The notes under the pieces are model-generated. The model was not told the DNA's origin. It ran no database searches and saw nothing but the letters and a program-made list of their open reading frames with translations. A stretch of 32,407 bases of DNA, taken from SAR202 cluster bacterium. Its GTDB lineage: Bacteria > Chloroflexota > Dehalococcoidia > Lucifugimonadales > Lucifugimonadaceae. The DNA lies in NCBI GenBank assembly GCA_008373165.1, contig RQOU01000075.1:1-32407 (forward strand), in the 5' to 3' direction. Below, piece by piece: positions 19,206 to 28,853 of the stretch; within the stretch, counting starts at the first letter, position 1, and every line of letters starts with the position of its first letter. Made by a program: the position numbers and the translations under genes.

Positions 19206-20474
19206 TTGAATTTCATATTCGCCGGCTTAAATATTGAACACGCACCAATGGAAGTATTGGAACGCGTAACTGTTCCTAATCAAGATCTTGAGATGCATCT
19301 CCAGCGACTGGCCACGCACGCTGGTGGGGGTGTAATACTTTCCACTTGTAACAGAATGGAGATTTATTCTGTTACCGAAGACGTCTCGATAGGGATCAAC
19401 CGCCTGAAGGAATATATCGAGACCACCTCCAAAAACTCTCGAGCAACCAAAATTGACCAATACATTTATACTCTCAGCGGAGATACCGTCGCCGAACACC
19501 TGTTCAGAGTAACTGCGGGCTTGGATTCCATTGCACTTGGAGAATCCGAAATCATCGGGCAGGTTACAAAGGCTCTGCAGGCTGCAGGTGAAGCGGGTAC
19601 GATTGATCCGTCTTTGTCACGTATGTTTCATGCAGCATTGCGAACCAGTAGACGTATTCGTAAAGAGACTGGTTTAGGAAGAAATCGTATTTCGATTTCT
19701 TCACTCGGGGTTAAAGAACTTCAAGATATTGTTGGAGATCTAAGAGGTTTGAAGGTTTTACTAGTTGGTGCAGGTAAGACCGGCAGGCTTACCGCTAATG
19801 CCTTAAGGCGCTATGGTGCTGACGAAATTGTCGTATCGAGTCGATCGTTCGAACGTGGCAGGGTTCTTGCCGAAGATCTTGGTTCTTCTCAGGTTCCGTT
19901 TGAAAAAGTTCCAGAGGCTCTCGTCGATTGTGACATGTTGATTACGTGTACTTCTTCTTCAGATCCGATCGTCTCGGCCGAAACTATTAGATTTGCTATG
20001 GATATGCGACCTGAGCGGCCCCTGAATATTCTTGATGTTGGGATGCCAAGAGATGTTGATCCGAATGTGGCGGAAGTTCGAGGGGTCATGCTTATAAGTC
20101 TTTCTGAGCTACAGTTGAAGTCCAGAGAGAATTGGGGTCTCAGGGAATCCGCAGCTTCGGAGGCTGCCGAGCTGATTGATGATGGAGTTTCACGTTTTAA
20201 AGAACGTTTGATTGGTATTGATAGTGAGCCGGTGATTCGTTCTCTTGGCGCACGTATCGAGCGTATGCGTCAGCAGGAAGTGGAACAAACACTGAACCGA
20301 ATAGACGGCTTGACAGACCGTCAGGCGCAGTTAGTAGAAAAGATGACCAGATCACTAGTTCGGAGGATTCTTGCAGATCCGATTAGTTTCCTCCGTAGCG
20401 AAGAAGCTCAAGCTGCTGAGTCAGTTCAAAAAGTTTTCGCCTTACTTGAACAAGATGAGGATAAAACCGATTAG
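19206..20474 (+). CDS. hemA: Glutamyl-tRNA reductase
   Basis: HemA motifs: ILSTCNRMEIYSV (catalytic Cys), HLFRVTAGLDSIALGESEIIGQV, LVGAGKTGRLTANALRRYGADEIVVSSR, ILDVGMPRDVDP; adjacent to hemL. Confidence 0.96.
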   Translation: MNFIFAGLNIEHAPMEVLERVTVPNQDLEMHLQRLATHAGGGVILSTCNRMEIYSVTEDVSIGINRLKEYIETTSKNSRATKIDQYIYTLSGDTVAEHLFRVTAGLDSIALGESEIIGQVTKALQAAGEAGTIDPSLSRMFHAALRTSRRIRKETGLGRNRISISSLGVKELQDIVGDLRGLKVLLVGAGKTGRLTANALRRYGADEIVVSSRSFERGRVLAEDLGSSQVPFEKVPEALVDCDMLITCTSSSDPIVSAETIRFAMDMRPERPLNILDVGMPRDVDPNVAEVRGVMLISLSELQLKSRENWGLRESAASEAAELIDDGVSRFKERLIGIDSEPVIRSLGARIERMRQQEVEQTLNRIDGLTDRQAQLVEKMTRSLVRRILADPISFLRSEEAQAAESVQKVFALLEQDEDKTD

Positions 20475-20589
20475 GTTCTCGTAGCCTCTGAGACTCCGGT
20501 TAAACATGTGCATCGGCACTGTTATCAGTTCAATTTTCGCGTCACAATGTCTGATCAAAGATAATTATGGGTTTCGTGGGAGTAATTAA

Positions 20590-21870
20590 TTGTCACGCGT
20601 TAGGTCCGAACAGCTATTTTCAGATGCCAAGCTGGTTATGCCTGGTGGAGTTAATAGTCCAGCTCGTGCGTGGGGTGCTGTGGGAGGCTCCCCGATTTTT
20701 TTTGAGAAAGCTGCTGGATCAAGTATTTGGGACGTTGACGGCAACGAGCTGGTTGATTACGTATGTTCCTGGGGTCCAATGATTTTGGGACATGCCAATC
20801 CAGCCGTGATTGATGCAGCGATTGACGCCGCACGTGCAGGCACATCATTCGGCGCTCCAACCGAGTTGGAAGTAGAGATGTCTCGGAGGGTTGTTGACGC
20901 CGTTCCATCAATTGAGGTAATTCGGTTTGTCAGTTCAGGGACCGAAGCAACTATGTCAGCGCTCAGACTGGCTCGTGCTAAGACCGGGAGAAATAAGATC
21001 ATCAAGTTTAGGGGTGGATATCATGGGCATGAAGATGCATTGCTTGTTGAGGCAGGTTCTGGATTAGCGAGTCAGGGGATTGCATCTTCATCTGGTGTTC
21101 ATCCTGGTTATGCCGCAAGCACACTTGTATCGGAATATAACGATCTTGAATCAGTTAAAAGCCTATTGGAGTCAAATCTTGGAGAAGTTGCAGCCGTGAT
21201 TGTTGAACCCATCGCAGGGAATATGGGAGTAGTTTTACCTGCTGATGGATTCCTCGAGGGTTTGCGGGGACTGACCCATGAGCATGGATGTTTACTGATT
21301 TTTGATGAGGTGATCTCGGGGTTTCGAGTTGCTTTCGGTGGAGCACAGTCGAGTTTGGGAGTAATGCCGGATATTACATGTCTCGGGAAAATAATTGGTG
21401 GCGGGTTTCCGGTGGGCGCTTACGGTGCAAGTGCAGAAATTATGTCTGAAGTAGCCCCTCTTGGCTCCATGTATCAAGCAGGAACTCTTTCTGGTAATCC
21501 AGTAGCTATGGCTGCTGGTATAGCTACGCTGGATGAGTTAGCTAGACCTGGAGTTTACGAAGATCTGCAAGATACCACCGACAAACTTGCCGATGGAGTC
21601 ACTAATGTATTCGCTGAAGCGGGGATTCCAGTGGTAATTAACCGGGCTTGCGGACTTATGACGGTGTTTTTCTCCAATATCCAAGTGACGGACATGGAGA
21701 CGGCGTCAGTATCTGACGGCGATGCTTATGGTAGATTTTTTCACCAGATGGTTGAAAATGGCGTTTATCTTCCGCCTTCACAGTACGAGGCATGGTTTAT
21801 TTCAACCGCTCATACAGCAAAAAACATTAAATCGACCCTCGAAGCTGTCGATCGTTCACTAATTGCTTAG
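20590..21870 (+). CDS. hemL: Glutamate-1-semialdehyde 2,1-aminomutase
   Basis: VMPGGVNSPARAWGAVGGSPIFFEKAAGSSIWDVDGNELVDYVCSWGPMILGHA...CLGKIIGGGFPVGAYG (PLP Lys); TTG start, downstream of hemA. Confidence 0.97.
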   Translation: MSRVRSEQLFSDAKLVMPGGVNSPARAWGAVGGSPIFFEKAAGSSIWDVDGNELVDYVCSWGPMILGHANPAVIDAAIDAARAGTSFGAPTELEVEMSRRVVDAVPSIEVIRFVSSGTEATMSALRLARAKTGRNKIIKFRGGYHGHEDALLVEAGSGLASQGIASSSGVHPGYAASTLVSEYNDLESVKSLLESNLGEVAAVIVEPIAGNMGVVLPADGFLEGLRGLTHEHGCLLIFDEVISGFRVAFGGAQSSLGVMPDITCLGKIIGGGFPVGAYGASAEIMSEVAPLGSMYQAGTLSGNPVAMAAGIATLDELARPGVYEDLQDTTDKLADGVTNVFAEAGIPVVINRACGLMTVFFSNIQVTDMETASVSDGDAYGRFFHQMVENGVYLPPSQYEAWFISTAHTAKNIKSTLEAVDRSLIA

Positions 21871-21922
21871 ATCAGGTTCGTCGGTTCGTGTGGAAAACGT
21901 TTTTGCCATAGGTCATTATGAT

Positions 21923-24376
21923 TTAGCTGAGATCGACCAGTGTTGCACCATTACCGCCCTGGTTCTTAGGCGCGGCGCTGAATGATCCGACAAGAGAATG
22001 ATTCGCTAACAGTAATCGAATTGCCGCTCTTAGTGCACCTGTACCCGTCCCATGGATGATTCGAATGCTCGTAAGCCCTTGCATCGATGCATTATCGATA
22101 AACTGGGTTACAAGTTGTTCAGATTCATCGACCCTTGACCCTCGTACATCTAACTCTTGTACGGGTTTTTCGCTTTTGGTCGTATTGACTGTGATACGAG
22201 CAGCTTCTTTTGAACTATTAGGAACATTAGGGGCTTTCATCAAACGTAATTGCCGTTCGTTTAATTCGATACGGGCATTGCCCATTTGCAGTTCAACGAT
22301 TCCATCTGGATTAACCTCTATAACAACGGCCTGAACGTCTAGGCCTTTAATTTCTACTTGATCCCCGGATTGCAGAGGTCGATTTAAGTCAGGATCTGTT
22401 GATATTTCGTTTTCTGGTGGTGGAGTCAGCGGTAGCCACGTAGGATCGGAGAACTGATTACGAATACGGCCAATCGCGCGTTGTGCGGTTGCAAGATCTT
22501 TATCGTCACGTACTTTGCTGACTATTTTTCTTAAGCTGCGTCGGATTTCTTCCGTCTCGCGCCGAAGTTCTACACGAGATTTTTCGATCATGTTTTCTTG
22601 TAAGCGAGTCACATTGCTTAGTTTGTTTTGGAGATCTTTTCTTGTTGTTTCAGCTTGAATCTTAGCTTTTTCTGCTTTTTCTCGAATTCGACTGGTTTCC
22701 TCTCGCTCTCGATGAAGTTGCTCCAGAATACTTTCAGCCTCTGCTCGACTAGGATCCATCATCGCTTCAGCCTCAGCGAGCATATGGCCAGGCATTCCTA
22801 GATGTCTGGCAACGTGAATAGCGTAGCTGCGCCCCGGAATGCCCATTAATACGTGATACGTGGGCATCATCGTATCGGGATTAAGCTCAACTGAAGCGTT
22901 TTGAAGGTTTTCGGACTCTGCAGCATACTCAGCGACTGTTCGGTAGTGTGATGTGATAGCGATTGGCATTTCGTTGGCAGCTGCATGCGCTAATACTGAT
23001 CGTGCGAGAGCAGATCCTTCTTCTGGGTCAGTTCCCGTTCCCAGCTCATCCAGAAGAATCAGCGAGCTTGAGGTTGCCTCATCCAAGATATTAACTACTC
23101 GACCCATATGGGACGAAAATGTTGAAACAGACCGTTCGATAGATTGTGAGTCTCCAATATCCGCGTAGACGGCGTCGAAAATGGCTATATCTCCATTGGT
23201 TACAGGCACTTGCATGCCTGCTTGATGCATGAGAGCGAAAAGGCCAATGGTTTTGATAGCTACAGTTTTTCCACCGGTATTGGGCCCTGTAATCACAAGT
23301 CCTCTGAATCCTGGGCCGATATTAATTGTGATGGGTACTGCATTATTCCCAAGGAGAGGATGCCGGGCACCAACAAGGTTGATAACGTTATCCGATCCGG
23401 CCGGCATAGTTCCCATACGCCTGCCTCCCATTGATATCGATAACCGAGCACGAGCTACGATGAGATCGATCGCAGCCGCAGCTTCTAAGGAGATCAGTGC
23501 TTCTTCTTCTCGATCCCCGATCAATCGTGAAGCTCGGCGCAAAATGCGCTCTTCTTCTCTTTGAGCTTCCGCAGCTGTTTCTCGCCATGCGTTGCAGAGA
23601 TCAACTGCTTTCAGTGGTTCCACAAAAAGTGTAGACCCACTACCCGATACGTCATGTACGATTCCAGGGACTGACTCTCTTGCATCAGCGCGTACTTCGA
23701 GAACAAGTCGCTCCCCTCTTGTTGCGATTGCTGTTGACTGGAGGGACTGCCTAACTGACTTACTATTCGCGATACGTTCCATCGCACGCATCACGCGCTG
23801 GAACGTTTTACTTACGTTCGTTCGTAATCTGGATAGTTTAGGGGTCGCTGAGCTCAGCACTTCTCCTTTACCAGATATTGACTTAAAAATTTCTTCACTC
23901 AGATCTCTCATGTTGGGGATATCTGAGGCTATTTCTTCCAGTAGGGGCGCTTTTCCTTTCATTGACACCACGGTGTTACGCGCTGTCCATATCGAGTCTA
24001 GTAAGAATAGGATCGATACAATTTCCTCTCCGGTCAGCATTCCGTCGATAGCGGCACGCCTAAGGACAGTACGAGGATCCCGAGTTCCCGCCAGGCCGAT
24101 GTCGCCGACCGTTGACAGCATTAACACCGCTTGTGCCGTCTCCTCCTGGAGTCTCTCTACATCTTCCATGTGAAGTAATGGTTCAGCTTTTATCGCCATT
24201 TCACGCGACATAAAAAACCGAGTACGCTCGGCTAAGAGTGCCCGGACATTAGTAAACTCGAGTAATTCCCAAGCTTGTTGCTGCAGTTCAGATTCTGTAG
24301 TGACCTGTTCTGGAAGCGTGCTTTGATCACCTCGAGATGTCGGTGTTATATCGGGTTTTTGATTAGGCGGGCTCAT
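21923..24376 (-). CDS. mutS2: Endonuclease MutS2 (MutS-family ATPase with Smr domain)
   Basis: Walker A ITGPNTGGKTVAIKTIGL, LILLDELGTGTDPEEGSALARSVL, coiled-coil region, C-terminal Smr LDVRGSRVDESEQLVTQFID...IRIIHGTGTGALRAAIRLLL. Confidence 0.96.
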   Translation of the reverse strand: MSPPNQKPDITPTSRGDQSTLPEQVTTESELQQQAWELLEFTNVRALLAERTRFFMSREMAIKAEPLLHMEDVERLQEETAQAVLMLSTVGDIGLAGTRDPRTVLRRAAIDGMLTGEEIVSILFLLDSIWTARNTVVSMKGKAPLLEEIASDIPNMRDLSEEIFKSISGKGEVLSSATPKLSRLRTNVSKTFQRVMRAMERIANSKSVRQSLQSTAIATRGERLVLEVRADARESVPGIVHDVSGSGSTLFVEPLKAVDLCNAWRETAAEAQREEERILRRASRLIGDREEEALISLEAAAAIDLIVARARLSISMGGRRMGTMPAGSDNVINLVGARHPLLGNNAVPITINIGPGFRGLVITGPNTGGKTVAIKTIGLFALMHQAGMQVPVTNGDIAIFDAVYADIGDSQSIERSVSTFSSHMGRVVNILDEATSSSLILLDELGTGTDPEEGSALARSVLAHAAANEMPIAITSHYRTVAEYAAESENLQNASVELNPDTMMPTYHVLMGIPGRSYAIHVARHLGMPGHMLAEAEAMMDPSRAEAESILEQLHREREETSRIREKAEKAKIQAETTRKDLQNKLSNVTRLQENMIEKSRVELRRETEEIRRSLRKIVSKVRDDKDLATAQRAIGRIRNQFSDPTWLPLTPPPENEISTDPDLNRPLQSGDQVEIKGLDVQAVVIEVNPDGIVELQMGNARIELNERQLRLMKAPNVPNSSKEAARITVNTTKSEKPVQELDVRGSRVDESEQLVTQFIDNASMQGLTSIRIIHGTGTGALRAAIRLLLANHSLVGSFSAAPKNQGGNGATLVDLS

Positions 24377-24471
24377 GACGTTGGTGATTGTATTGTGATT
24401 GGTTTGTTTATACTCGGTCTTGCGATTTGTATTTTCCGCAATAAATTTTCCGATAGGTAAAACCGTAACTC

Positions 24472-25380
24472 ATGCACTCTGAAGAATTTATAGGGGTTGA
24501 TCGACAGATCTTTCTAAGCATGTCAAAGTTGTTGGGTATAGCGGACCTGGACTATCAGGGCGGATTTATTGATCTGGGTGATCATCTGGTGCACTATCTG
24601 GATTACGGTGAAGGCCCACCGGTTTTGTTGCTTCATGGTGGTGGAGCAGGATCAGCGATCTGGTTTAAACAGATTCAGGTATTATCCAAAACCCGACGCG
24701 TGATTGCACCAGATCATCCGGTATTTGGCTTGTCGACTCAGGATGCGTATAAAGCGCCGTTTCTTCCAAATCTTGTGAGCTATATGGTTCGATTGTTTGA
24801 CGAGCTTGGTCTGGATCGTGTCGATGTCGTGGGACTTTCTATGGGTGCTCAAGCCGCTTTGGCCATGGCGCTCGAGGATCCTGATCGCTTGGGCAAATTG
24901 GTGGTTATTGATTCTGCTGGGCTGGGTCGGGCTTTCCCTTTAATTTTTAAGTTGGCGACTGTTCCACTATTTGGTCGATTGATTGTTAGGCCAAATCGAT
25001 GGGGGCAGGATAATTACTTTAAAACGATGGAAGTTGTCAATTCCGATTTTACTGGGGCTTCAGCATATAAGCAGTACGCTTACGATGTGACATTACCGGA
25101 TGGACATGGTCATGCAATGCGATCAAGCCTCGTTGCTATTACAAATATTTTGGGTCAAAAATCCATATTTACAGATGAAGAGTTGGCTTCCATAAGCGCT
25201 CCCACACTTGCCTTATGGGGTGCAGAAGATCGCGTATTCCCATTAGAACATGGTTATCGTTTAGCTCAACTCTTACCCAATGTGAGCATGCACATTATTG
25301 AAAATGCTCGGCATGTGCCCTTTTTGGATCATCCTGATGCGGTTAACGATCTTATTACAGGGTTCTTAAACGACCCCTAG
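24472..25380 (+). CDS. Alpha/beta-fold hydrolase
   Basis: Oxyanion region VLLLHGGGAGSAIW, nucleophile elbow VVGLSMGAQAAL, LALWGAEDRVFP, NARHVPFLDHPDAV. Confidence 0.94.
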   Translation: MHSEEFIGVDRQIFLSMSKLLGIADLDYQGGFIDLGDHLVHYLDYGEGPPVLLLHGGGAGSAIWFKQIQVLSKTRRVIAPDHPVFGLSTQDAYKAPFLPNLVSYMVRLFDELGLDRVDVVGLSMGAQAALAMALEDPDRLGKLVVIDSAGLGRAFPLIFKLATVPLFGRLIVRPNRWGQDNYFKTMEVVNSDFTGASAYKQYAYDVTLPDGHGHAMRSSLVAITNILGQKSIFTDEELASISAPTLALWGAEDRVFPLEHGYRLAQLLPNVSMHIIENARHVPFLDHPDAVNDLITGFLNDP

Positions 25381-26297
25381 GTGCCCAGTAAATCACCTAC
25401 TGCGAGTCCGACTGATTCAGCCCATTCAGATGACGTAACCTTCCCTGAACCTGATTCTCGTACTCGCCCTATGTTGACAGCACCGTCACCTGTCGATATT
25501 TGTATTCCAAACTCGCCTATGGAAATTACAGTGCCAGGAATAGCAGTATTGTCTGATGAAGCCGCCGCGTCGTATAAAGAAAGCTTTGTTCCATTGAAAG
25601 TAGTGTTGGCTCCTGGCTGTGGATCTGCACCACGGATCATATTGAAAACTGTGCTTGTATTTTCTTCCCATTTGACTTGGACATCATCAGCTTTGCACCA
25701 TCCTTCGTAGGTTGCCATAGATTCATCTTGGACTATTTTTGGTGCTTTTCCGGATCGAACTAGTTCAACAGATTCGATTATTGCCTCCACACCTAGTGGG
25801 AATAGTTTCTTGAAATAAAGATCACCGAGAGTCTCTTTTGTGGTGATTTCTACAGTTTTCTGCATCAATACTGGTCCTGTATCCAGACCATTGTCAGGCC
25901 AAAATATTGTTAGTCCTGTGGTGGATTCGCCATTGATTATTGGCCAGTTTATTGAACTGGGCCCGCGATGCAGAGGGAGAAGCGAGGGATGATACTGAAT
26001 AGTACCTAGAATCGGATAATTGATCATTTCCATAGGCACGATGTCGGTGACAAATGCCATGATGCAAAGTTCGGGTTGCACTGTTTTGAATTGAGTTATT
26101 GCTTCCTCGTCTCGCAAGCGTTTGAATTCGAACACTGGAACATTTAGTGCATGGGCTGACTCAGATATCGGATCATCTGGTCGTCCTTCTCTAGTGGGCG
26201 GAGCAAATACTCCTACGATCTCATCAACATTGTTCTTGGCTAATGCTTCTAAGACTGATTTACCAAATGCTGACTGACCGATAATAGAAATTCTCAT
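25377..26297 (-). CDS. Formyltransferase-family protein, resembling the N-terminal hydrolase domain of 10-formyl-THF dehydrogenase / Fmt
   Basis: LGTIQYHPSLLPLHRGPSSINWPIINGESTTGLTIFWPDNGLDTGPVLMQ...LYFKKLFPLGVEAIIESVELVRSGKAPKIVQDESMATYEGW...MIRGADPQPGA. Confidence 0.88.
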   Translation of the reverse strand: MRISIIGQSAFGKSVLEALAKNNVDEIVGVFAPPTREGRPDDPISESAHALNVPVFEFKRLRDEEAITQFKTVQPELCIMAFVTDIVPMEMINYPILGTIQYHPSLLPLHRGPSSINWPIINGESTTGLTIFWPDNGLDTGPVLMQKTVEITTKETLGDLYFKKLFPLGVEAIIESVELVRSGKAPKIVQDESMATYEGWCKADDVQVKWEENTSTVFNMIRGADPQPGANTTFNGTKLSLYDAAASSDNTAIPGTVISIGEFGIQISTGDGAVNIGRVRESGSGKVTSSEWAESVGLAVGDLLGT

Positions 26298-26433
26298 TTT
26301 TTTCTCTTGGACTGAACGAAATAAATTCTTCAGGGATGGCGTTTTTTTCTAACACCATTCCGGTTTGAGTGTTGGATTATCCGGCTTACGGGTTAATATT
26401 GATAGTGGCATCACAGTAATACGTCTATAAATA

Positions 26434-26883
26434 TTGTCACGGAGTTTCTCAGGCTTGACCATTTCCGACGATTCTCAAGATCAAGTTAATAAGTCAGATA
26501 TAGATTTCCCTCCAGAGACATCTGATGATTTTTTTCGACGCGGGCTGAAGAATGCTCAGCTGGGGATTTTAGATAAGGCAGTATCTGATTTTGAAGAGGC
26601 TGCATGGCTGGATCCTGAAAATCATGAAATTCAGTTCAACCTCGGTACTGCCTATCTCTCTATGGGCGATTTCGAGCAGGCAATCAGTAACTTTTCTAAA
26701 GCGATAAAGCTTAAACCTGATGTGGCTGATATTTATGGAAATCGTGCGGTCGCACATGCTGCTATCGGTCAGGACATAGAGTCTGAAAAAGATTTTGATG
26801 AAGCTGTGCGACTTGGGGCACCACCAGATGGGCTAGGTGTAGTAATCGATTATGTGAAGGACAAACACCGTAATCCTAGTTAA
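26434..26883 (+). CDS. TPR-repeat protein
   Basis: TPRs: FRRGLKNAQLGILDKAVSDFEEAAWLDPEN / IQFNLGTAYLSMGDFEQAISNFSKAIKLKPDV / IYGNRAVAHAAIGQDIESEKDFDEAVRLG. A second TTG at 26455, preceded by GGAG, may be the real start. Confidence 0.85.
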   Translation: MSRSFSGLTISDDSQDQVNKSDIDFPPETSDDFFRRGLKNAQLGILDKAVSDFEEAAWLDPENHEIQFNLGTAYLSMGDFEQAISNFSKAIKLKPDVADIYGNRAVAHAAIGQDIESEKDFDEAVRLGAPPDGLGVVIDYVKDKHRNPS

Positions 26884-27608
26884 TCTTTCGGAGCGCGCCA
26901 ATCCGGAAATGCTTCGTCTAATTTAAGGTTGCGTAGGTATCGTCGAACCGTATCGAAGGCTCCTACCAGATTTATTGGCTGGGTAGATGTGGATCGAATA
27001 GTTGCTGAATTCAGGTGTTCTGCAAGAAACAGGGCTTCTGCCCTAGATAGCGGAGAATATTCTGAGTGTCTCTCCAGCAATTGGTAGTTGATTCCAGCCG
27101 CTTTGAGTCTTGCAAATGCCCGAGCTGCCGTAAGGTCTCGCCTGTCATGTGCAGGGGTGTCATCTGGACCTAGGCGCGGGCGTCTTAACAGATCGGCTGC
27201 TATCAATTTATCGTAAAGATCGTCATCCAATCCACTTTGTTCAAGAAAATCTCGTATAGGAATTGGGCCGGTCGGGCTGGAACTGTTAGGCATCGCGGTA
27301 TGTTGTTCTGGTGATATCGCCCCAGCGAGGGGTGATGCTGGATCACCATTTATGACCTGTTTGATGCCGTTCAGGTTCAGTCCTGCCGCCTGGAGTTCCT
27401 TAATTTTTGAAATTAAACCTTCGAAGTTTGCCGGATAAAGTGCGCGCGTTTTGCTGGTTTTCCGTGGCTGTGGGAGAACCCCTATACGTACGTAATAATT
27501 GATCGTTGCGGTTGTAACGCCTGTGCGACGGGAAAGTTCTCCAACGGCGAGACTGGCGCCTTTACCGTCATTCGTATCTGGATTATCTGAGTTAGGTGTA
27601 TTGGTCAT
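26880..27608 (-). CDS. MerR-family transcriptional regulator, possibly with duplicated HTH module
   Basis: N-terminal MerR HTH LAVGELSRRTGVTTATINYYVRIGVLPQPRKTSKTRALYPANFEGLISKIKELQAAGLNLNGIKQVI; C-terminal half contains a second MerR-like stretch. Confidence 0.85.
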   Translation of the reverse strand: MTNTPNSDNPDTNDGKGASLAVGELSRRTGVTTATINYYVRIGVLPQPRKTSKTRALYPANFEGLISKIKELQAAGLNLNGIKQVINGDPASPLAGAISPEQHTAMPNSSSPTGPIPIRDFLEQSGLDDDLYDKLIAADLLRRPRLGPDDTPAHDRRDLTAARAFARLKAAGINYQLLERHSEYSPLSRAEALFLAEHLNSATIRSTSTQPINLVGAFDTVRRYLRNLKLDEAFPDWRAPKD

Positions 27609-27740
27609 AAAATCTACAAATAAATTTGGATTTGTTTTTTCATCCAGAAGGCATTCGCTATAGATCTGCTGATCTTGAAACCGTGCCGGTTCCCTTTTAA
27701 GTGAGAAGCTTATCTGAGAAATATCTTCTCGGTGTCAATA

Positions 27741-28850
27741 TCATTCCCAGCGGAAGGTTTTTGTGGCGATAGCGAATACCACGATAATCCATACAGTGAG
27801 ACCAATCAGCTCATTGCCTAGTGTTATTACCGTTGCGCCTTCAACCGTTATAGCTCTCATGCCATCTGCAAGATAGGTTAGAGGAAGATACTGTGACCAT
27901 CTGGTTAGCCACTCCGGCATTACAGAGAGTGGGAAAAAAACGCCTGAAAGAAACATCATTGGCATTGAGATCACGTTAGCCATCGGGGCTGCAGTTTCTT
28001 CACTTTTAGCCCAGCCCGATATGGCTAGTCCCATAGCGATGAATAGTGCCCCGCCCAGTAGTGCCAGAATCGTTAGGTCAAACCATGCACCAAGTCGTCC
28101 GGTGTTGACTGATACTCCAAGTGCCACTGCGCCGACAATAATCAGTACATAGGTTTGAATTACAACAACGATAGCTTTTGTGGTGAGTTGTCCGGCGAGA
28201 AAATGTGCCGCTCCGATAGGTGTCGCTTTCAAACGTCGTAAAACACCTTGCGATTTGAACCTGACTAAAGAAAATACAACTGTGAAAAGGCCGGTCTGCA
28301 TTATGGCCATAGCCGCAATGCCGGGAATTAACCAGCCTTTGAATCCCTGACCTTGACCTTGAATTAATGATTCATTGACGTTGATTGAGTTTTCGACTAG
28401 ATATTCATCCGGGACAGCTGCGTATTCTTTGAACAGGCCATCGGTCACTTGCTTTAGCACTGTTGATATAACTGCACGTTCTTGGGTATAACGTTCATCG
28501 TAAGTTACCTGGAGAACTGCCAATTCGCCTGGTACACCGTAATTTTTTGGGATGATAATTGCTGCACGTGATTCTCCAAATTCCAAATCGTGCAAAATCT
28601 CTTCGGGAGTTCCGATAGAGACTTTGAGCACCTCTTCTTCATCACCCTGAAGTGCCTTTATCAAATTACGGGATGCCTCACTCTTGGCTTCATCATGAAC
28701 GCCAACGCTCGGTGCGTTATAACCATTAAAATTCATCATCCCGAAAATAAGCATCACCAGCAACGGGAAAAAAAGCGCCCAGAAAAGCGCCTGTCTGTTT
28801 CGGAAATACATTTTCATAGAAACAACTGTGAGAGCCAGATAAATCTTCAT
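27741..28850 (-). CDS. ABC-2 type transporter permease
   Basis: MKMYFRNRQALFWALFFPLLVMLIFGMMNF... and GVLRRLKATPIGAAHFLAGQL...MFLSGVFFPLSVMPEWLTRWSQYLPLTYLADGMRAI. Confidence 0.93.
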   Translation of the reverse strand: MKIYLALTVVSMKMYFRNRQALFWALFFPLLVMLIFGMMNFNGYNAPSVGVHDEAKSEASRNLIKALQGDEEEVLKVSIGTPEEILHDLEFGESRAAIIIPKNYGVPGELAVLQVTYDERYTQERAVISTVLKQVTDGLFKEYAAVPDEYLVENSINVNESLIQGQGQGFKGWLIPGIAAMAIMQTGLFTVVFSLVRFKSQGVLRRLKATPIGAAHFLAGQLTTKAIVVVIQTYVLIIVGAVALGVSVNTGRLGAWFDLTILALLGGALFIAMGLAISGWAKSEETAAPMANVISMPMMFLSGVFFPLSVMPEWLTRWSQYLPLTYLADGMRAITVEGATVITLGNELIGLTVWIIVVFAIATKTFRWE

Positions 28851-28853
28851 CGT

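Noticed and set aside
23592-24173. 193-aa plus ORF antisense to mutS2
   Set aside because: Ser/Arg-rich shadow ORF opposite a well-supported MutS2 reading frame.
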